In this document: positions 19,296 through 28,256 of the stretch, piece by piece
Layout of the letters: each line of letters opens with the position of its first letter
Position numbering within the stretch: the first letter of the stretch is position 1
Origin: Streptomyces xiamenensis
GTDB lineage: Bacteria > Actinomycetota > Actinomycetes > Streptomycetales > Streptomycetaceae
Direction: 5' to 3'
NCBI RefSeq assembly: GCF_000993785.3
Contig: NZ_CP009922.3
Coordinates: 3,472,001-3,536,000, forward strand
Length of the DNA: 64,000 nucleotides
The notes under the pieces: generated by a model
Databases searched by the model: none
What the model was told of the DNA's origin: nothing
Seen by the model: only the letters and a program-made list of their open reading frames with translations
Program-made: the position numbers and the translations under genes

Positions 19296-20876
19296 TCATC
19301 GGTTCTCGTCCTCCGGCTGGAGTGTCTGGGTGTCGGCGCCGGGGCCGGTGTCGTCGCCGGCGGCGGAGCCGGTGCCCTGGGCGTCCCGGCCCGGGGCGAG
19401 GTCGCGGGCGGGAGCGTCCTTCGCGGCCGGGGTCTCGCCCCGTACGGCGCGGCGGAAGGTGCCGAAGCGGGCGGCCGATTCGGCCGGGGAGTGGTTGGCG
19501 CGGGGCCGCAGTTTGCGGGTGGGCGGATCGTGGTCGGTGTGCGCGGCGGCGAGGGTACGGCCGCGGCGCCGCTTGGGCAGGCCGCTCTCGCCGTACTCGG
19601 TGCCGTCCGGCGGCGCCGGGGCGTCCTCCGGCTCCTGGCCGGCCGGGGCGTGCTCGGCGGTCGGCGCCGGAACGGCGGTGACCTCGCGCAGCGCCGGGCG
19701 TTCGGTACGGGCACCGCGGGTGCGGCCGGAGCCGGTGGTGGCCGGCTCGGGCGGCGCGACGGCCGGGGTGGCGTCCGGCTTGGGGCGGGAGATCAGTTCC
19801 TGCGGGATCATCATGAGCGCGCCGGTGCCGCCGCGGGCGGAGGGCCGGAAGGAAACCGACATGCCGTGCTTGCGGGCGAGCGCGCCGACCACGGCCAGGC
19901 CGAGCCGCGTACCGGACAGGGCGGTGAGGTCCAGCGGGGCGGCGGAGACGGCGCGTTCGGCGCGGCGCAGCGCGACCTCGCTCATCACCAGCCCGGAGTC
20001 CTCGACGGTGATGATGACCCCGGAGGGGACCTCTTCGACGTAGACGTGGACCTCGGCGGTGGGCGGGGAGAAGTTGGCGGCGTTGTCCAGGAGTTCGGCG
20101 AGGGCGTGCATGACGCCCTCGGCGGCGTGCCCGGCGACCGAGAGCCGGCTGGCGGAGTGCAGCCGCACCCGCTGGTAGCCGCCGATGCGGCCCATGGCGC
20201 CGCGCAGGATGGACTCCATGACGATGGGCTTGGCCCAGCGGCGGCCGGAACGGGCCCCGGTGAGTACGGCGATGGAGTCGGCGAGCCGCCCGGCCTGGGC
20301 GGTGCGGTGGTCCAGGTGGAGGAGGTCGCCGAGGACGGCCTCGTCGGTGTGCCGGTGCTCCATCTCGCGCAGGTCGGCGAGCATGGAGGTGGCGAGCGCC
20401 TGCATCCGTCCGGCGGCGTTGGCGCAGGCGGCCATGGCGGCGGCCTTGCTGGTCTCGCTGCGGCTGATCTCTTCGGCGAGCAGCGTCATGACGCGGCGGT
20501 GGGCGTCGTCGGCCGGGGTCTCGGCGGTGGCCAGCGCGGTGGCGGCGGAGGTGCCGGTGCGCAGCCGGGCGGCGAGCGCGGGCACGGTGTGGCCGGCGAA
20601 ATGCTGGGCGCGCCGCTCGCGTTCGGCCAGCTCGGCGCGGAGCGCGGCGACGGTGTGGCGGGCGTGGGTGGCGACGGCGAGAGTGATGACCAGGCCGGCG
20701 GCGATGGCCTGGGCGACCCAGGTGCTGGGCCGCTCCAGGACTCCGTCACCGAGCAGCAGCCAGCCGGCGGCGGTGAGTACGCCGATGGTGAGGGCGCCTG
20801 CCGCCAGGACCAGCAGTGCCTGCCGCAGCGGGGAACGCTCCGTCCCGGGGTGCGCGGTGGGGGAATGCGCTGTCAT
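19296..20876 (-). CDS. cvnA: Conservon sensor histidine kinase-like protein
   Basis: 526 residues from ATG 20876. Two membrane helices lie near the N-terminus (LRQALLVLAAGALTIGVLTA and a second near 55-72). A coiled linker precedes an HATPase domain with N-box ALAELLDNAANFSPP, the G1-like EDSGLVMS, and G2-like GTRLGLAVVGALARKHG. The last 180 residues are disordered and rich in Pro, Ala and Arg. CvnA proteins have kinase-like ATP-binding sites but often no normal phospho-acceptor; this one would be the membrane input of the conservon. Confidence 0.92.
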   Translation of the reverse strand: MTAHSPTAHPGTERSPLRQALLVLAAGALTIGVLTAAGWLLLGDGVLERPSTWVAQAIAAGLVITLAVATHARHTVAALRAELAERERRAQHFAGHTVPALAARLRTGTSAATALATAETPADDAHRRVMTLLAEEISRSETSKAAAMAACANAAGRMQALATSMLADLREMEHRHTDEAVLGDLLHLDHRTAQAGRLADSIAVLTGARSGRRWAKPIVMESILRGAMGRIGGYQRVRLHSASRLSVAGHAAEGVMHALAELLDNAANFSPPTAEVHVYVEEVPSGVIITVEDSGLVMSEVALRRAERAVSAAPLDLTALSGTRLGLAVVGALARKHGMSVSFRPSARGGTGALMMIPQELISRPKPDATPAVAPPEPATTGSGRTRGARTERPALREVTAVPAPTAEHAPAGQEPEDAPAPPDGTEYGESGLPKRRRGRTLAAAHTDHDPPTRKLRPRANHSPAESAARFGTFRRAVRGETPAAKDAPARDLAPGRDAQGTGSAAGDDTGPGADTQTLQPEDENR

Positions 20877-21148
20877 CAATCGAAGACCTCGGACAGATGC
20901 GGAGCGGGCGTGTCGGTGTCGGTGTCGGGGACGGTGGAGCGGAACCACCTCGATCAATTGCCGAACACTATAGGAGAGTTCTGCGTCCTTTTGGGTTCTC
21001 ATGGCAATGGAAATGATTCGGGCTTGATCATCGGCTGCGGGTATATGCCAACGCACCCCGCCTCCCCGGATTGACCTCAACCGCACTTGATGTCGCACGC
21101 TCGGCCGGAGAACGACAGCGCAGGACACAACGGACGGGAGCACGTGCG

Positions 21149-22120
21149 ATGAGAGTGGTGCGGGTGGTCCGCTTCGGGGGCCCCGAGGTACTCGTGACCG
21201 GTGAGGCACCCGACCCGGTGGCCGGGCAGGGGCAGGTGGTCGTGGACGCCGCCGTGGCGGGCATGACGTTCGTCGAGACGCGGATCCGGCAGGGCACCGA
21301 CCCCTGGCACGCCACACCGCGGCTGCCGTACATCCCCGGCGGCCTCGTCGCGGGCCGGGTCGGCGCCGTCGGCGCGGGAGTGGACCCGCGGTGGCGCGGG
21401 CGCCGTGTGCTGGCCGGCACGGGCGAGACCGGGGGCTTCGCCGAGCGGGCGGCCGTGGCGGAGCGGGACCTCTTCCGGGTGCCGGACGGGCTGGGCCTGC
21501 CCGAGGCCACCGCCCTGTACAGCGACGGCGCCACCGCCCAGGGCCTGGCCGAGCGGGCCGGTCTCCACCGCGGCGAGTGGGTCCTGGTGGAGGCGGCGGC
21601 CGGCGGGGTCGGCAGCCTGCTGGTGCAGCTCGCCCGTGCGGCGGGCGCGCGCGTCATCGCCGCCGCGCGGGGCGGGCGCAAGCTGGCGCTGGCCCGCGAA
21701 CTGGGCGCGGAGGTGGCCGTCGACTACACCGCGCCGGACTGGACGGCACGGGTCCGCGAGGCCACCGGCGGTACGGGGGCCGACCTCGTCTTCGACGGGG
21801 TGGGCGGCCGGATCGGACGGGAGGCGTTCACAGTCACGGCGCGCGGCGGCCGGTTCTCGGTGCACGGCGCGGCCGGCGGCGAGGCCACGGTCATCGGCCC
21901 GGACGAGGCACGGCGGCGCGGCGTGGAGGTGATCGGCATCGAGCAGTTGTACGGCTTCGGACCGCACACCGGCCGCTGGGCCCGGCGGATGATGACCCGC
22001 GCGGCGGCGGGCGAGATCCGCCCCGTCATCGGCCAGACCTTCCCCCTGCACCGCGCCGCCGCCGCCCACGCGGCCATGGAGGACCGCACCGCGCTGGGCA
22101 AGACCCTGCTCCTGCTGTGA
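21149..22120 (+). CDS. Zinc-free quinone oxidoreductase (MDR family)
   Basis: 323 residues from ATG 21149 with GGGAG upstream. It has the medium-chain reductase layout: GroES-like N-domain (LPYIPGGLVAGRVGAVGAGV), Rossmann motif EAAAGGVGSLLVQLARAAGA and a closing helix ending KTLLLL. The zinc ligands of alcohol dehydrogenases are absent, as in NADPH:quinone reductases (QorA type). Likely a soluble detoxification enzyme. It is divergent from the conservon across 272 bp and is not obviously in an operon. Confidence 0.9.
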   Translation: MRVVRVVRFGGPEVLVTGEAPDPVAGQGQVVVDAAVAGMTFVETRIRQGTDPWHATPRLPYIPGGLVAGRVGAVGAGVDPRWRGRRVLAGTGETGGFAERAAVAERDLFRVPDGLGLPEATALYSDGATAQGLAERAGLHRGEWVLVEAAAGGVGSLLVQLARAAGARVIAAARGGRKLALARELGAEVAVDYTAPDWTARVREATGGTGADLVFDGVGGRIGREAFTVTARGGRFSVHGAAGGEATVIGPDEARRRGVEVIGIEQLYGFGPHTGRWARRMMTRAAAGEIRPVIGQTFPLHRAAAAHAAMEDRTALGKTLLLL

Positions 22121-22199
22121 CCCGGCGGGGCGGTGGTCGGTCACCTCCGGCCGGTGCGGCGGTTCCCGGTGTGCGGTGCGACGGTGCACGCTGGGGTGC

Positions 22200-25058
22200 A
22201 TGGCACACCAGCACAGCACCGGGACAACGGAACTCGCGGCGGGGCTACGGGCGGTGATGCGCGGTGAGGTGGAGTTCGACGCCGCCGCCCGGGCCCTGAC
22301 CACCATGGACGCCTCCAACTACCGGCGCGTGCCGGTCGGGGTGGTCGCCCCGTACGACGCCGATGACGTGGCCGCCGCGCTCGCCGTCTGCCGCGAGCAC
22401 GGCGTGCCCGTCGTCCCGCGCGGCGGCGGCACCTCCATCGCCGGACAGGCCACCGGGGTGGGCGTCGTCCTCGACTTCACCCGCCACATGAACCGGATCC
22501 TCTCCCTGGACGCCGGGGCCCGTACCGCCGTCGTCCAGCCCGGCGTCATCTGTGACACGCTGCGCGACGCCGCCACGCCGCACGGGCTGACCTTCGGGCC
22601 CGACCCCTCCACCCACTCCCGCTGCACCATCGGCGGCATGATCGGCAACAACTCCTGCGGCTCGCACTCCGTCGCCTGGGGCACCACCGCCGACAATGTG
22701 CACGCCCTGGACGCCCTCACCTACCGCGGCGAACGGCTGCCGCTCACCCGGGGCGGACGCGACCTGCCGCACCACCTGCGGACGGCCGCCGAGGACCTCG
22801 TCAACCGCGAACTGGCGCTGCTGCGCACCGGCTTCCCCGAACTGCCGCGCCGCATCTCCGGGTACGCCCTGGACGAGCTGCTGCCCGAGCGCGGCCGGGA
22901 CTGGGCACGCGCCTTCACCGGCAGCGAGGGGACCCTGGGCGTGCTCACCGAGGCCACCGTACGGCTGGTGGAGACCCCGGCCGCCCGGGTGCTCGCGGTG
23001 CTCGGCTACCCCGACGAGTCGGGTGCGGCGGAGGCGGCGGCCGGTCTGCTCCCGCACGGTCCGCTCACCGTCGAGGGCATGGCCAAGGACCTGGTCACCA
23101 GCCCGGCCGCCCGGGACGCCCTGCCGCGCGGCGGCGCCTGGCTGTTCGTCGAGATGGGCGGCGCCGACCCGGCCGAGGCGGGGGCCGCCGCCCGCCGGCT
23201 GATCGACGCCGCCGTGGCCGACGGCGCCACCGGCCACACCCTGATCACCGACCCGGCCGGGCAGCGCGCCCTGTGGCGGATCCGCGAGGACGCCTCCGGC
23301 ACCGCCACCCGGCTCTCCGACGGCGGCGAGGCGTGGCCGGGCTGGGAGGACTGCGCGGTGCCGCCCGCCCGGCTGGCCGGCTATCTGCGCGAGTTCCGCT
23401 CCCTGCTGCGTGACTACGGTCTGCGCGGGCTGCCGTACGGGCACTTCGGTGACGGCTGTATCCATGTGCGGATCGACTTCGATCTGCTGACCGCGCCGGG
23501 TATCGCCAGGTTCCGGGAGTTCAGCACGGAGTTGGCGCGGCTGGTGGCCGCGCACGGTGGTTCGCTGTCCGGGGAGCACGGTGACGGGCTGGCTCGCGCC
23601 GAACTGCTGCCCGTCATGTACGGGACCGAACTCGTGGACGCCTTCCACGCGTTCAAGGATCTGTGCGATCCGGACGGCGGCCTGAACCCCGGTGTGCTGG
23701 CCCGCCCGGACCGGCTGGACGATCAGCTGCGGTTCACGGGGCTGCCCAAGGAGCCGGTGCCGGTGGCGTTCGGATACCCGCACGACGGCGGGGACTTCTC
23801 GGCCGCCGTACGGCGCTGCGTCGGCGTCGCCAAGTGCCGCGAATCCACCGCGAGTCCGGGTCAGGTGATGTGCCCCTCCTACCGGGCCACGGGGGAGGAG
23901 CGGCACTCGACCCGTGGCCGGGCCCGGCTGCTGCACGAGATGCTGGTGGGCGAGGTGATCACGGACGGCTGGCAGTCCTCCGAGGTCGCCGACGCGCTCG
24001 ACCTGTGCCTGTCGTGCAAGGGCTGCCGGGGCGATTGCCCGGTGGAGGTGGACATGGCCACCTACAAGGCGGAGTTCCTGCACCAGCGCTACCGGGGGCG
24101 GCGGCGGCCCGCCGCGCACTACGCCATGGGCCGGCTGCCGCAGTGGCTGCGGCTGACGGCGGCGCTGCGCGCGGCACCGCTGGCCAACGCGGGCGCCAAG
24201 GTGCCGCCGCTGGCCGCACTCGCCAAGCGGCTGGGCGGCATCGCCCCCGAACGTCCCATTCCGGCGATCGCCACCGAGCCGTTCACCCGCTGGTGGCGCG
24301 CGCAGGGCCGGCGGCTGCCCGCCGCCGCCCGGGGAGCCGACGGGAACCGCGACCGCGAGCGGATCGTGCTGTTCCCCGACAGCTTCACCAACTACCTGGC
24401 CCCGGAGGCGGGCCGGGCGGCGGTCCGGGTGTTCGACGCGGCCGGTGTGGAGGTGACGGTCCCGCCGCGCCCGGTGTGCTGCGGGCTGACGTACGTGACC
24501 ACCGGCCAGCTCGACACCGCCCGCACGGTGATGCGCCGCACCCTGGACCACCTCGCCCCCGCGCTGGACGCCGGGCTGCCGGTGACCGTCCTGGAGCCGC
24601 CGTGCGCCGCCGCCATGCGCACCGACATCCCCGAGCTGCTGCCCGATGACCCGCGCGCCCGGCAACTGGCCGACGCCGTCCGTACGTTCGCCGAGACCCT
24701 GGAGCAGTGTGCGCCGGGGTGGGAGCCGCCGCGCCTGGACCGGCCGGTGGCCGGGCAGACCCACTGCCATCAGAGCGCGATCCTGGGCGACGCCGCCGAC
24801 CGGCGGCTGCGCGAACGCGCCGGTCTCAGCGGCGAGCTGTCGGCGGGCTGCTGCGGGCTGGCCGGAAACTTCGGGTTCGAGAAGGGCCATTACGACGTGT
24901 CGGTGGCCTGTGCCGAGGACCAGCTGTTGCCCGCCGTACGCCGCGCCCCCGAGGACGCCGAGCTGGTCGCGGACGGCTACTCCTGCCGTACCCAGCTGGA
25001 TCAGCTGGCCGGCCGCAAGGCCCGCCATCTCGCCGAACTCCTGGCGGACGGCCTGTGA
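22200..25058 (+). CDS. FAD-linked D-2-hydroxyacid dehydrogenase fused to Fe-S/CCG domain
   Basis: 952 residues from ATG 22200. N-terminal FAD_binding_4 domain with PRGGGTSIAGQA and IGGMIGNNSCGSHS, then the FAD-oxidase C domain (YGHFGDGCIHVRIDFD, SGEHGDG). Then come two 4Fe-4S sites (a Cys set around CVGVAKCRES and CLSCKGCRGDCPVEVDM) and a C-terminal domain with two CCG motifs (PVCCGLTY, GCCGLAGNFGFEKGHYD). This fusion combines GlcD-like and GlcF/LldE-like parts and would oxidise D-lactate or another 2-hydroxyacid, passing electrons to the respiratory chain. Confidence 0.9.
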   Translation: MAHQHSTGTTELAAGLRAVMRGEVEFDAAARALTTMDASNYRRVPVGVVAPYDADDVAAALAVCREHGVPVVPRGGGTSIAGQATGVGVVLDFTRHMNRILSLDAGARTAVVQPGVICDTLRDAATPHGLTFGPDPSTHSRCTIGGMIGNNSCGSHSVAWGTTADNVHALDALTYRGERLPLTRGGRDLPHHLRTAAEDLVNRELALLRTGFPELPRRISGYALDELLPERGRDWARAFTGSEGTLGVLTEATVRLVETPAARVLAVLGYPDESGAAEAAAGLLPHGPLTVEGMAKDLVTSPAARDALPRGGAWLFVEMGGADPAEAGAAARRLIDAAVADGATGHTLITDPAGQRALWRIREDASGTATRLSDGGEAWPGWEDCAVPPARLAGYLREFRSLLRDYGLRGLPYGHFGDGCIHVRIDFDLLTAPGIARFREFSTELARLVAAHGGSLSGEHGDGLARAELLPVMYGTELVDAFHAFKDLCDPDGGLNPGVLARPDRLDDQLRFTGLPKEPVPVAFGYPHDGGDFSAAVRRCVGVAKCRESTASPGQVMCPSYRATGEERHSTRGRARLLHEMLVGEVITDGWQSSEVADALDLCLSCKGCRGDCPVEVDMATYKAEFLHQRYRGRRRPAAHYAMGRLPQWLRLTAALRAAPLANAGAKVPPLAALAKRLGGIAPERPIPAIATEPFTRWWRAQGRRLPAAARGADGNRDRERIVLFPDSFTNYLAPEAGRAAVRVFDAAGVEVTVPPRPVCCGLTYVTTGQLDTARTVMRRTLDHLAPALDAGLPVTVLEPPCAAAMRTDIPELLPDDPRARQLADAVRTFAETLEQCAPGWEPPRLDRPVAGQTHCHQSAILGDAADRRLRERAGLSGELSAGCCGLAGNFGFEKGHYDVSVACAEDQLLPAVRRAPEDAELVADGYSCRTQLDQLAGRKARHLAELLADGL

Positions 25059-25075
25059 CCGGGGCGCTCGCCGGT

Positions 25076-25098
25076 CCCGGCGGGTGACGCCCGCCGGG
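25076..25098. terminator. Terminator between convergent genes
   Basis: CCCGGCGGG and CCCGCCGGG form a perfect nine-bp stem with loop TGACG between the dehydrogenase and MarR genes. Confidence 0.7.
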
Positions 25099-25112
25099 TC
25101 ACGGCCGCCGGG

Positions 25113-25613
25113 TCACGGCCGCACGGGGCGGCGCCGGGGCGGCTGTTCGGAGGGGGCGAAGGTGGACAGCCGGCCGGTGGTGAGCCGGGTGAGGGCCTCC
25201 ACCAGGCCGGTCCGCAACTCCGGTGACAGGGAGTCGAGTACGTCGCGGTGCGTCCGGTCCACGATCTCCTGGGAGCGGCGCACCAGCCGGCGCCCCTTGT
25301 CGGTGAGGACCAGGATCTTGACGCGCCGGTCGCTGGGGGAGGGGGTGCGCTCGGCCAGTCCCTCCCGCTCCAGGTGATCGGTGAGCACCACCATCGTGGT
25401 CTTGTCGAGGCCGGTGGCCTCGGCGATTTGCGACTGCGTCAGTTCGCCCGGGCGTGCCTTGGCGAGTACGCGGTGGGCCCGGGGGGTGATGCCGAGGTCG
25501 GCCAGGTTCGCGGCCAGCTCCGCCGACAGCGCGCGATCGCTCCAGGACAGCAGGGACATCAGGTCGGCGCCGGATGAGGTGGTGTCCGGTGCGGTGTCGC
25601 TCACGCCGCCCAT
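25113..25613 (-). CDS. MarR-family regulator
   Basis: 166 residues from ATG 25613 (GTG 25604 is an alternative). The winged helix is clear: GITPRAHRVLAKARPGELTQ, then IAEATGLDKTTMVVLTDHLE and the wing TPSPSDRRVKILVLTDKGRRL. It is convergent with the dehydrogenase and faces the DUF6069 gene across about 430 bp, so its target is more likely itself or that gene. Confidence 0.88.
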   Translation of the reverse strand: MGGVSDTAPDTTSSGADLMSLLSWSDRALSAELAANLADLGITPRAHRVLAKARPGELTQSQIAEATGLDKTTMVVLTDHLEREGLAERTPSPSDRRVKILVLTDKGRRLVRRSQEIVDRTHRDVLDSLSPELRTGLVEALTRLTTGRLSTFAPSEQPPRRRPVRP

Positions 25614-26041
25614 CGTAGGCAGATGCCACCGGCCGGGAAAGCCTCGGCGCGGAACGATTGCCTTTGCGATCAACTCCCCTCATTGGCAGGGGAGTTGTTC
25701 CGCATGCGAATAGTTCCGAAATAGATGATGCCGAACGGGACGGCATGGTACGGTCCCACCCGGCCGCGGAGACCCCCAGGAGGCGTTCGCATGTCCGAGC
25801 CCGTCCGTGCGATCGCTCGCCCGCGCGGGAGCGCGACCGTGCCGCCGAGCCCTTAGGTGACAGACGATCGCGGTGGCCCCCGCCGCGCCGATGCCCCGGG
25901 CCCCGCCCGCCCCGGCCGCGCGCCCGCCGCCCCTCCGTGCCCCGGCTCCCGGCCCCGCCCCCGCCGCACCCCCGGTCCCGGCGCGCCCGCCCGGCCGGCG
26001 GCCGGCCCGCGGTCCACTCCACCCATCGAGGAAGAGGACAC
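25614..26041. other. 428-bp gene-free spacer
   Basis: The left 150 bp are relatively AT-rich (TTCCGAAATAGATGATGCCG) and should hold the MarR promoter. The right part, about 25880-26030, is almost pure C/G with a strong C excess on the plus strand and can be read as proline/arginine strings in either direction. I see no credible gene there. GAGGAAGAGG just before 26042 is the SD of the next gene. Confidence 0.5.
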
Positions 26042-26485
26042 ATGACGACCGACGCCCATCCGACCCCCGCGTCCGCCCCCGCCCCCGCCGCCGCACGCAC
26101 CGGCCCCTGGAAGCCCCGAGCGCTTGCGGTGGCGGCGGCCGGCCTCTCCACCGCCCTGATCTGGATCATCGCCAACGCGGGCGGCGCCGCGCTGGCCGTT
26201 ATGCCGTCCAACGGCGGTGACCCCCTGACCATCACCTGGCCGCGCTCCATCGCCCTCGGCGCGCTCGGCGCCGCGCTCGGCTGGGGCCTGCTGGTGCTCC
26301 TGGAACGCCGGACCCCCCGCGCCCTGCGGATATGGACGATCGTCGCGCTGAGCGTGCTGGCCGCCTCCTTCTTACCGCTGGTGTTCCTCGACGCCAGCGG
26401 CGGTACGAAGGCCACCCTCGCCCTGATGCACACGGCGGTGGCCGCCATCGCCATCCCCCTCTTCCACCGGGGAACGCGCGACTGA
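26042..26485 (+). CDS. DUF6069 membrane protein
   Basis: 147 residues from ATG 26042 with a strong SD. Four hydrophobic helices are visible: ALAVAAAGLSTALIWIIANA, SIALGALGAALGWGLLVLL, IWTIVALSVLAASFLPLVFL and ATLALMHTAVAAIAIPLF. The conserved loop LTITWPRSIALG fits the DUF6069 family of actinobacterial membrane proteins, whose function is unknown to me. It is monocistronic, ending in a good terminator. Confidence 0.8.
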   Translation: MTTDAHPTPASAPAPAAARTGPWKPRALAVAAAGLSTALIWIIANAGGAALAVMPSNGGDPLTITWPRSIALGALGAALGWGLLVLLERRTPRALRIWTIVALSVLAASFLPLVFLDASGGTKATLALMHTAVAAIAIPLFHRGTRD

Positions 26486-26500
26486 CACACCGCCTGCGGG

Positions 26501-26546
26501 AAGCCCCCGCGGTTCCGGCACAACAACAGGAACCGCGGGGGCTTTT
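26501..26546 (+). terminator. Rho-independent terminator
   Basis: AAGCCCCCGCGGTTCC and its complement give a 16-bp stem with a 12-base loop, followed by TTTT. Confidence 0.9.
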
Positions 26547-26629
26547 CAGCGCCCACGTCCGGCACTACGGTTGCGCCGATCCGTTCATGACAATGTCCCG
26601 CGTTTATATCCGTGAATGAGGGCGCCTCT

Positions 26630-28138
26630 ATGTCAGTTCTGGACTGGGCCGTGGTGGCCGCGTACTTCCTCGTCATCGTCGGCATCGGCTGGTGGTCCAA
26701 GAACCGCGTGCACGATGTCGCCGACTTCTTCACCGCCCGAGGGCGCATCCCCTGGTGGCTCTCGGGCATCTCGCACCACATGTCCGGCTACAGCGCCGTC
26801 ATGTTCGTCGCCTTCGCCGCCGTCGCCTACGACTACGGCTTCACCGTGTACGTGTGGTGGGCGCTCACCATCGGACTCGGCATCGGCATCGGCGCGTTCG
26901 TCTTCGCACCCCGCTGGAACCGGCTGCGCGCCAAGCACGGCGTCAACTCCCCGCTCGAATACCTCGCCCGCCGCTACAACCTGCCCACCCAGCAGGTACT
27001 CGCCTACAGCGGCGCCGCGCTCAAGGTCGTCGACATCGCCGCCAAATGGGTCGCGATCTCCGTCCTCCTCCAGGGCTTCGCCGACATCCCCCTCGTCTGG
27101 GGCATCGTCATCGCCGGCATCGGCACCATGGCGTACGTCGCCATCGGCGGCATCTGGGCGGATGTCCTCACCGACATGGGCCAGTTCGTCATCCAGGCGG
27201 TGGCCGGATTCGTCATGCTCGTCGCCGTCGGCGCACGCCTGGGTTTCGACTACCCCTGGGCCATGTGGGGCGACCTCCCCGACGGCCACGGCGACCCCAT
27301 CGCCGGACCCGTCACCACCACCCTCATCCTGGCGTTCCTGCTGGTCAAGACGTTCGAGTACAACGGCGGCATGTGGAACCTGGCCCAGCGGTACATGGCC
27401 TCCCCCTCCGGCTCCGCCGCCCGCCGCTCCGCCCTGCTCTCCAGCGCCCTGTGGCTGGTGTGGCCCTTCATCCTCTTCCTGCCGATGTTCGCCGCCCCGC
27501 TCATCGTGCCCGGCCTCACCAACGGCGAGGAGTCCTACGTCGCGCTCGCCGTCGAACTCCTCCCGGCCGGACTCATCGGCCTCATGCTCGCCGGGTTCTT
27601 CTCCCACACCATGGCGATGGTCGGCTCCGACTGCAACGTCATCACCGCCGTCATCACCCGCGACATCGCCCCCGTCCTCGTACCCCGCGTCAAGCGGTTG
27701 GGCGCGGCGGCCCAGCTGGTGATGGCCCGCGTCACCACCGTGCTGTTCGTGACCCTCAGCATGACCATCGCCATCACCACCGGCGGCGAGGGATTCGTCC
27801 TGGACACCGTCGTCCAGCTGGTGGCCGCCACCATGGGACCCATCTCCATCCCGCTCATGCTCGGCCTGCTGCCCTGGTTCCGCCGGGTCGGGCCCACCGC
27901 CGCCATCGTCTCGTGGGCGGGCGGCCTGGGCGTCTGGTACGTCGTGCGCTACGTCGTGGACGGCGCGAGCGAGTCCGCGATCGTCGGCCTGCCGCTGGCC
28001 ACCTCCCTCGTCCTGTACACCGTCGTCGGGCTGCTGCGCCCCGAACCCAGTGCGGAACGTGACGCCCTGATCGACTCCCTGAACACGGACCCCGACCCCG
28101 AGCCGCCTAACACAAAGACCAAAACCCTCACTAACTGA
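26630..28138 (+). CDS. Sodium:solute symporter (SSS family)
   Basis: 502 residues from ATG 26630, preferred over GTG 26612 because GAGGGCG is well placed. About 13 membrane helices, starting WAVVAAYFLVIVGIGWWSKN, with the SSS hallmarks FFTARGRIPWWLSGISHHMS and ALKVVDIAAKWVAISVLLQG in TM4-5. It imports an organic solute with Na+. It is followed after 118 bp by a tripartite carboxylate transporter on the same strand; joint carboxylate uptake is an inference. Confidence 0.9.
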   Translation: MSVLDWAVVAAYFLVIVGIGWWSKNRVHDVADFFTARGRIPWWLSGISHHMSGYSAVMFVAFAAVAYDYGFTVYVWWALTIGLGIGIGAFVFAPRWNRLRAKHGVNSPLEYLARRYNLPTQQVLAYSGAALKVVDIAAKWVAISVLLQGFADIPLVWGIVIAGIGTMAYVAIGGIWADVLTDMGQFVIQAVAGFVMLVAVGARLGFDYPWAMWGDLPDGHGDPIAGPVTTTLILAFLLVKTFEYNGGMWNLAQRYMASPSGSAARRSALLSSALWLVWPFILFLPMFAAPLIVPGLTNGEESYVALAVELLPAGLIGLMLAGFFSHTMAMVGSDCNVITAVITRDIAPVLVPRVKRLGAAAQLVMARVTTVLFVTLSMTIAITTGGEGFVLDTVVQLVAATMGPISIPLMLGLLPWFRRVGPTAAIVSWAGGLGVWYVVRYVVDGASESAIVGLPLATSLVLYTVVGLLRPEPSAERDALIDSLNTDPDPEPPNTKTKTLTN

Positions 28139-28256
28139 CCTAACCCCCGAGACCGCAGACAGGCGCTGACCCGGCAGGCAGCATGACCGCTTACGCCGCC
28201 CCCACGAACGGGACTGTGGGACAGCGGCGCGACGCGTTGAACTGTCTGAGGTGCAC

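Noticed and set aside
22245..25028. 927-codon antisense ORF over the FAD/Fe-S dehydrogenase
   Set aside because: Same cause; low-complexity Gly/Gln/His composition and no start context, while the plus frame has full family motifs.
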